Source: an uncultured Eubacteriales bacterium (GTDB taxonomy: Bacteria; Bacillota_A; Clostridia; Christensenellales; Aristaeellaceae). Taken from it: a DNA stretch of 10,279 bases. The position numbers were made by a program, and so were the translations under genes. The stretch's first letter is position 1; every line of letters starts with the position of its first letter. Of the stretch, positions 6,656 through 10,279 are shown one piece after another. Where the stretch lies: contig CALVKX010000060.1 in NCBI GenBank assembly GCA_944333375.1, positions 1-10,279 on the forward strand. Direction: 5' to 3'. Below the pieces are notes generated by a model. The model worked only from the letters and a program-made list of their open reading frames with translations. It was not told where the DNA came from and did no database searches.

Positions 6656-6665
6656 AATTTAACAA
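6637..6665 (-). promoter_or_regulatory. Candidate promoter of the HAD phosphatase unit
   Basis: On the minus strand an extended -10 TGTTACAAT (core TACAAT at 6637-6642, 5 of 6 bases) stands 17 bases after TTGTTA (6660-6665, 4 of 6 bases). The flanking DNA is AT-rich, unlike its surroundings. The start of transcription would fall near 6630, about 45 bases before GTG 6585. The -10 lies in the loop of the inverted repeat 6622-6655. Confidence 0.55.
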
Positions 6666-6686
6666 TTAAGAAATGAAATTTTAACA

Positions 6687-7607
6687 CTATCGCCCTGAAA
6701 CGGTTTTTTCATCCAGCCAGGCAATCAGGTCCGCATAAACCTCTTTGCGGTTGATTTCGTTGAACATCTCGTGCCGCCCGCCCGGATAGAGGCGCACGGT
6801 CACGTCGCGCACGCCCGCCTCCCGCAGCTCCCGCGCCACCAGCTCGACGCCCTTTCCGTGCCCGCCCACGGGGTCCCGGTCGCCGGAGAACAGATAAACG
6901 GGGATGTCCTTTTCCATCGCGCCCAGCCTGTCGGGGTAGAGGCGGCTGAGGCCCTCGAACATGTCGTCATAGGCCCGGGCCGTGAAGGTGAAGCCGCAAT
7001 ACGGGTCGGCGATGTACGCCGCCACCACCTCCCGGTCACGGCTGAGCCAGTCAAAGGGCGTCTGCGGGTCCTCGTAGCCCTGGTTATAGCCCGAGGAGCT
7101 GAGCTTTTCCACCAGCTTTGCAGGTTTGCGGGCGCCGCCGAAGGCGCATTGCAGCCGGGCCACGGCCCTGCCCGCAGCCACCACGGGCCTTTCAAAGTGC
7201 CCCGTGCCGCTGAGCGCCACGCCCGAAAGCCCCTTCTCATATTTGAGGCAATAGCCGCGCACCACGAAGCTGCCCATGGAGTGCCCCAGCAGCACATAGG
7301 GAACGCCCGGGTATGCCTTCTGCGCCTCAAGACGCAGGGCGTGCACGTCCGAAATCAACGCGTCCCAGCCGTCTTTGTCGGCAAAGTAGCCGAGCTGTCG
7401 GGCCTTTTCCCCGTGTCCCGCGTGCGTGTGCCCCACCACGGCGTAGCCCGCCGCGTTGAGCGCCTGGGCGGCGGCATCATAGCGCCGGATGTGCTCGGCC
7501 ATGCCGTGCACGAACTGCACCACGCCCCTGGGCGCGCCCTGTGTGGGCCAAAGGGCCTTCTCCAGCGCCTCGCCCGTTGCAGACACAAACGTTCCATAAA
7601 CCGCCAT
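6687..7607 (-). CDS. Alpha/beta hydrolase, monoacylglycerol lipase / lysophospholipase type
   Basis: A 306-residue serine hydrolase of the Hydrolase_4 (monoacylglycerol lipase, PldB-like) group, expected to cut ester bonds of monoacylglycerols or lysophospholipids. Diagnostic motifs: the oxyanion-hole block FVHGMAEHIRRY (32-43), nucleophile elbow GHSMGS (Ser110), the acid in SGDRDPVG (probably Asp245) and the catalytic His279 in GGRHEMFNE. The catalytic triad is therefore complete and the length is usual. No signal peptide is visible, so it should be cytosolic. The start at ATG 7607 has AAGGAGG (7616-7622) 8 bases upstream. It follows the large surface protein gene by about 64 bases that hold a GC hairpin, with no promoter seen between them, and is followed by a probable terminator. 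It may therefore be cotranscribed with the surface protein. The true substrate is unknown. Confidence 0.93.
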   Translation of the reverse strand: MAVYGTFVSATGEALEKALWPTQGAPRGVVQFVHGMAEHIRRYDAAAQALNAAGYAVVGHTHAGHGEKARQLGYFADKDGWDALISDVHALRLEAQKAYPGVPYVLLGHSMGSFVVRGYCLKYEKGLSGVALSGTGHFERPVVAAGRAVARLQCAFGGARKPAKLVEKLSSSGYNQGYEDPQTPFDWLSRDREVVAAYIADPYCGFTFTARAYDDMFEGLSRLYPDRLGAMEKDIPVYLFSGDRDPVGGHGKGVELVARELREAGVRDVTVRLYPGGRHEMFNEINRKEVYADLIAWLDEKTVSGR

Positions 7608-7636
7608 GCCGTTTTCCTCCTTCGTATGATCGCGCA

Positions 7637-7664
7637 GGGCCGCGCGGCAGAAGCCGCGCGGCCC
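7637..7664 (-). other. Perfect GC hairpin between surface protein and hydrolase genes
   Basis: The arms 7637-7648 and 7653-7664 (GGGCCGCGCGGC and its complement) form a perfect 12-bp stem with a 4-base loop. It starts 7 bases after the stop of the surface protein gene. No T-run follows on either strand, so it is not a standard intrinsic terminator. It could be an mRNA-stabilising stem, a pause site, or a weak attenuator ahead of the hydrolase gene. Confidence 0.6.
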
Positions 7665-7671
7665 AAAGTTG

Positions 7672-10279
7672 TCAGGCGTCGCCGCCCTCCTCGTCTCCGC
7701 CGGCGGCGTGGTAGCGCTGCATGCGGGTGGAGCGCCTGCGGGTGGCGGCCGCCTCGCCCTGCTTCTCCTCGGGCTTCAGGCTGGGCGCCGCGCTCAGCGG
7801 GCGGGCGTAGGGATTGCTGGCGGCGGGCGTCTCGGTGCCGGCGGGCCGGGCTGACGGCGCCGAAGCCGGCTCCGTCTTGCTCTCCAGGCTGCCCGCGCTG
7901 TGCAGGCCCGACGGCTTCGCAGCCGTCGTGGGCAGGCTTCCGTCGGCGTAGGGAATGGCCGAGGGCGTGCCGGATTCACCGCGCGTCGCCGTTTCGCCCG
8001 CTTCCGCCGCGGGACGGGTGTAGGGGTTGCTCTGCGCTCCCACAGGACGGGTGTAGGGATTTTGCGCATCCGTCGCGGATGTGCCATACCCGCTGCTCTG
8101 CGTACCCGTGGGACGGGTGTAGGGATTGCCCGTCGCGGACGTGCCGTAGGGATTGGCCTGCGTCCCCGCTGTGGGGCGCGTGTAGGGATTCTGATTCTGC
8201 GTGCCGGTGATGCTGCCGCTGCTGTAGGGGTTCTTCACACCGCCGTAGCTGGTGGGCGCCGTCCCCGGCTTGCTCTGCGTCCCGGCCTGCTCGTCGCGCT
8301 TGGTGCCCGGCGCGATGGGCGCGGCGGCGGCGCGGCGGGTATAGGGGCTGGCTGCCCCGGCGGCCGTGGTCCCGGCCGCGGCGGCGCGCCTGCTGGCGGC
8401 CGCGCGCGCAGCGGCGGCCTTGCGCCTCTTGTTCTGGTTAAGGGCGTAGGCGTATGCGCCGCCCGCGCCGCCGATGATGACCACGGCGCCGCCGATCAGG
8501 CCCCAGGGGACGGAGGAGGTCTGCGTCTCGCGTGTCTCGTCCTCATAGTTGATGGGGATCATGGTGCCGATGACAAAGGTGCTGGTGGGCGTGGGGCTGA
8601 CGCTGGCGGTTACCTCGGCGAGCGCCGCCTCCGCCTCCACATAGCCGGTCTGGCCATTGTACTGAACCTTGTACCAGGTCTTGTTGTTCTGGGTAACCGT
8701 CTCCAGCACATCCAGCGTCGCGTTGGCCGGCAGGGTCAGGCTGCTGGAGGCCGCGTCCGCCGACTGATAGAACTTGACGGTCGCGTCCTTGGTGACATAC
8801 TGGTCCTTGGGCGCTGTGGTGGCCACGGGCGTGGCATAGGGGTTAAAGGGCGCGTAGGTGGTCTGATTGGTCACGCCGGTATTCTGCCACTTGCCCACGT
8901 TCCAGTCCTCCACGGAGGAGACGCTCCCCTGCGTGGCGGAGCCGCTGGAGGTATTTCCCGACGAGGTGCCGGTAGAGGGCTTGGCGGTGGCCACGGCGTT
9001 GTTGGTGATGCCCTGCTGGTACTGCGAGCTGGTCAGGAAGGAGTTGAACTCCGTGAGCGTCATCTGATGGAAGTAGTCGCCGTGGATCCAGCCGATCTGA
9101 CCGTTATAGTTGACGTTGTACCAGGTGACGCCGTCGACCTGCTTGGTGCCAAGGATCATGGCCATGGCGTACTTGTTGAGCTGCTTGATGCGGCTGCCGT
9201 CGGGCGAGGAGCGGAAGTTGACGCTGTTGGTGGTCACGTAGCCGTAGCTGGAGGCGCCGTTGGGGTCGTACTGGTTGCCGCCCGGATTGTTGGGCTTGGT
9301 GTTGCCGCCCTGTGCGAGATAGTTCTTGACTTCCTCCTCGGTGAGCTTTCGCAGCTGGCCGTTGAGCACATAGCCGGTCACGCCGTCGTAGGTGGTCAGG
9401 TGCCAGATGTTGCGGCTGCCGTCGTACTCCTGGCTGTGGACGTAGACGACGGTGTCCTTCTTGAGATAGCGGGCCGAGGCGTAGATGTTGGTGTAGGTAC
9501 GAAGCGGCACGCTGTCATAGAGGGTGATATAGTAGCCGGGGCTCTGGGTGGGCGTCTGCTGCTGCTTGTTGTACTCGTCGATGAGGGCCTGCGCCTCGGA
9601 GGCGCTGATATGGCGCACATCGGCGTCGGTCACCCAGCCGGAGGCCGAGGTGCCGCCCAGCACGGTCTGGGAGCTGTCCCAGGTGACGCCGCTCACCTGC
9701 TGCTGGCCGTTGATATACAGCAGCGTGTTCACCGCCAGCGTCTGCGTCACGGCCCCGTTGGCGGCGGCGCTGGAGCGCATGGCCGTCTGGCGGGTGGTCA
9801 CCGCATAACCCACGTAGCTGGTGTTCTGCACCGACTTGTAATAGAAGGAAATGGTCGCGGGCACGACGGTGCCGTTCTCGTTGACCTGCACCTGCTGATC
9901 GGCGTAGCCCTCGGTGCGCTGGTAGTTGCCCACCTTGGCCACGACCGAGTCGTCCGCCGCCACGGTTTGCAGGCCGGGCTTGAGCGGGCGCTGCTCGGTG
10001 GCGATGGGCTTGCTGAGGTCGGCACTGTCGTAGTAGTTGATGGTCAGCGTGCCGGTGATGTTTTCATCATAGCAGGTGAAGCTGATGCTGTTGGGCGTGG
10101 CCACCAGGTCGTCGGACACGGTGACGGTCTGGGGCTGCGCGCTGCTGCTGAGGACATAGCCGGCCGGCACGTTTTCAGGCTGGATGGTATGCTTTCCGGG
10201 GGCAAGCTGCTTGATGACCGGCGAGCCGGGCAGGTCGTCGCCGATGCTGTTGCGGTAGTGGACCTGAACGGCCGCGGTG
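7672..10279 (-). CDS. Large single-pass surface protein with MucBP-like and SH3-like repeats (5' end missing)
   Basis: The frame is open to the right edge, so the N-terminus, and presumably a signal peptide, lie outside; 868 residues are visible. Residue numbers count from the first full codon (10278). Two MucBP-like repeats come first (about 1-72, truncated, and 76-148; e.g. GTLTINYYDSADLSKPIATE). Four SH3-like domains follow (about 155-220, 248-312, 345-407, 493-555), with marks such as VNFRSSPDGS and WYNVNYNGQIGWI. Three are trailed by a short predicted helix of the form LTEEEVKNYL. A membrane helix (about 590-612, WGLIGGAVVIIGGAGG) is followed by basic KRRK, placing the domains outside and a 256-residue Ala/Pro/Tyr/Arg tail inside. 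The tail repeats NPYTRP-like units and ends RRRSTRMQRYHAAGGDEEGG. There is no sortase (LPxTG) signal. Role: probably wall or host-glycan binding, with an unknown tail function. No exact family is recognised for the whole protein. Confidence 0.88.
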   Translation of the reverse strand, partial: TAAVQVHYRNSIGDDLPGSPVIKQLAPGKHTIQPENVPAGYVLSSSAQPQTVTVSDDLVATPNSISFTCYDENITGTLTINYYDSADLSKPIATEQRPLKPGLQTVAADDSVVAKVGNYQRTEGYADQQVQVNENGTVVPATISFYYKSVQNTSYVGYAVTTRQTAMRSSAAANGAVTQTLAVNTLLYINGQQQVSGVTWDSSQTVLGGTSASGWVTDADVRHISASEAQALIDEYNKQQQTPTQSPGYYITLYDSVPLRTYTNIYASARYLKKDTVVYVHSQEYDGSRNIWHLTTYDGVTGYVLNGQLRKLTEEEVKNYLAQGGNTKPNNPGGNQYDPNGASSYGYVTTNSVNFRSSPDGSRIKQLNKYAMAMILGTKQVDGVTWYNVNYNGQIGWIHGDYFHQMTLTEFNSFLTSSQYQQGITNNAVATAKPSTGTSSGNTSSGSATQGSVSSVEDWNVGKWQNTGVTNQTTYAPFNPYATPVATTAPKDQYVTKDATVKFYQSADAASSSLTLPANATLDVLETVTQNNKTWYKVQYNGQTGYVEAEAALAEVTASVSPTPTSTFVIGTMIPINYEDETRETQTSSVPWGLIGGAVVIIGGAGGAYAYALNQNKRRKAAAARAAASRRAAAAGTTAAGAASPYTRRAAAAPIAPGTKRDEQAGTQSKPGTAPTSYGGVKNPYSSGSITGTQNQNPYTRPTAGTQANPYGTSATGNPYTRPTGTQSSGYGTSATDAQNPYTRPVGAQSNPYTRPAAEAGETATRGESGTPSAIPYADGSLPTTAAKPSGLHSAGSLESKTEPASAPSARPAGTETPAASNPYARPLSAAPSLKPEEKQGEAAATRRRSTRMQRYHAAGGDEEGGDA
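7801..8346 (-). repeat. Degenerate NPYTRP repeats in the C-terminal tail
   Basis: Within the tail of the surface protein the motif recurs as SPYTRR, NPYSSG, NPYTRP (four copies), NPYGTS, GYGTSA and NPYARP. They are separated by Gly/Thr/Gln/Ala linkers of roughly 8-12 residues in the core. The matching DNA shows repeated near-identical segments such as GGACGGGTGTAGGGATT on the + strand (around 8014, 8044 and 8112), consistent with expansion by slippage or recombination. Confidence 0.85.

Noticed and set aside
6586..6687. A 34-residue N-terminal extension of the HAD phosphatase
   Set aside because: It would translate the terminator-like inverted repeat and the candidate promoter, and HAD-IIA proteins normally begin shortly before the DMDGT motif.
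6771..8210. A 479-codon open frame on the + strand opposite the hydrolase and surface-protein tail
   Set aside because: It is a composition artefact covering parts of two convincing minus-strand genes, with Arg/Ser/Cys-rich translation and no recognisable fold.
7801..8346. A CRISPR-like or DNA-level tandem array
   Set aside because: The repeated DNA is in frame and encodes degenerate NPYTRP units; spacing is irregular and there are no unique spacers of constant length.

Overview
The window is a GC-rich, densely packed bacterial segment in which every convincing gene lies on the minus strand, so transcription runs from the right edge to the left. The gene families point to a high-GC Gram-positive of the class Clostridia, probably a gut-type Oscillospirales or Christensenellales relative. 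These are tandem FeoA proteins with FeoB and a tiny FeoB-associated Cys-rich membrane protein, an L,D-transpeptidase carrying several peptidoglycan-binding domains, SH3/MucBP-type surface modules, and strong AGGAGG ribosome sites. The placement is inferred from family content and composition; there is no rRNA in the window.

Layout in transcription order. (1) From the right edge to 7672: the 3' part of a large single-pass surface protein with two MucBP-like repeats, four SH3-like domains, one membrane helix, and a long disordered tail built on NPYTRP-like repeats. (2) A perfect 12-bp GC hairpin without a T-run, then an alpha/beta hydrolase of the monoacylglycerol lipase/lysophospholipase type. 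(3) A 10-13 bp inverted repeat followed by TTTT, probably a terminator, with a good extended -10 promoter lying over its loop. (4) A probable three-gene unit: HAD-IIA phosphatase, secreted multi-domain L,D-transpeptidase, and haemolysin III (PAQR-like) membrane protein, with gaps of 18-20 bases. (5) A clear promoter (TTGACA-N17-TAAACT) overlapped by repeated GTTAG/CTAAC elements, driving a ferrous iron uptake operon: feoA, feoA, feoB and a 44-residue Cys-rich membrane protein too short for routine gene calling. (6) A strong hairpin 3 bases after that last stop codon, then about 70 bases with no confident gene.

How the parts work together. The feo unit is self-contained. FeoB is the GTP-dependent ferrous iron channel, the two FeoA proteins are its small cytosolic SH3-like partners, and the Cys-rich protein probably sits beside the channel. 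The repeated half-sites over the promoter suggest control by a metal-responsive repressor, perhaps of the DtxR/MntR/IdeR class. The rest of the window leans towards the cell envelope: wall cross-linking (L,D-transpeptidase), surface adhesion or wall binding (SH3/MucBP protein), and lipid hydrolysis.

No mobile element, CRISPR array, tRNA or rRNA is visible. I did not find a convincing undescribed multi-gene system. The most unusual items are the surface protein with its repetitive, presumably intracellular tail, the promoter nested in a terminator-like palindrome, and the cluster of candidate operator half-sites at feo.
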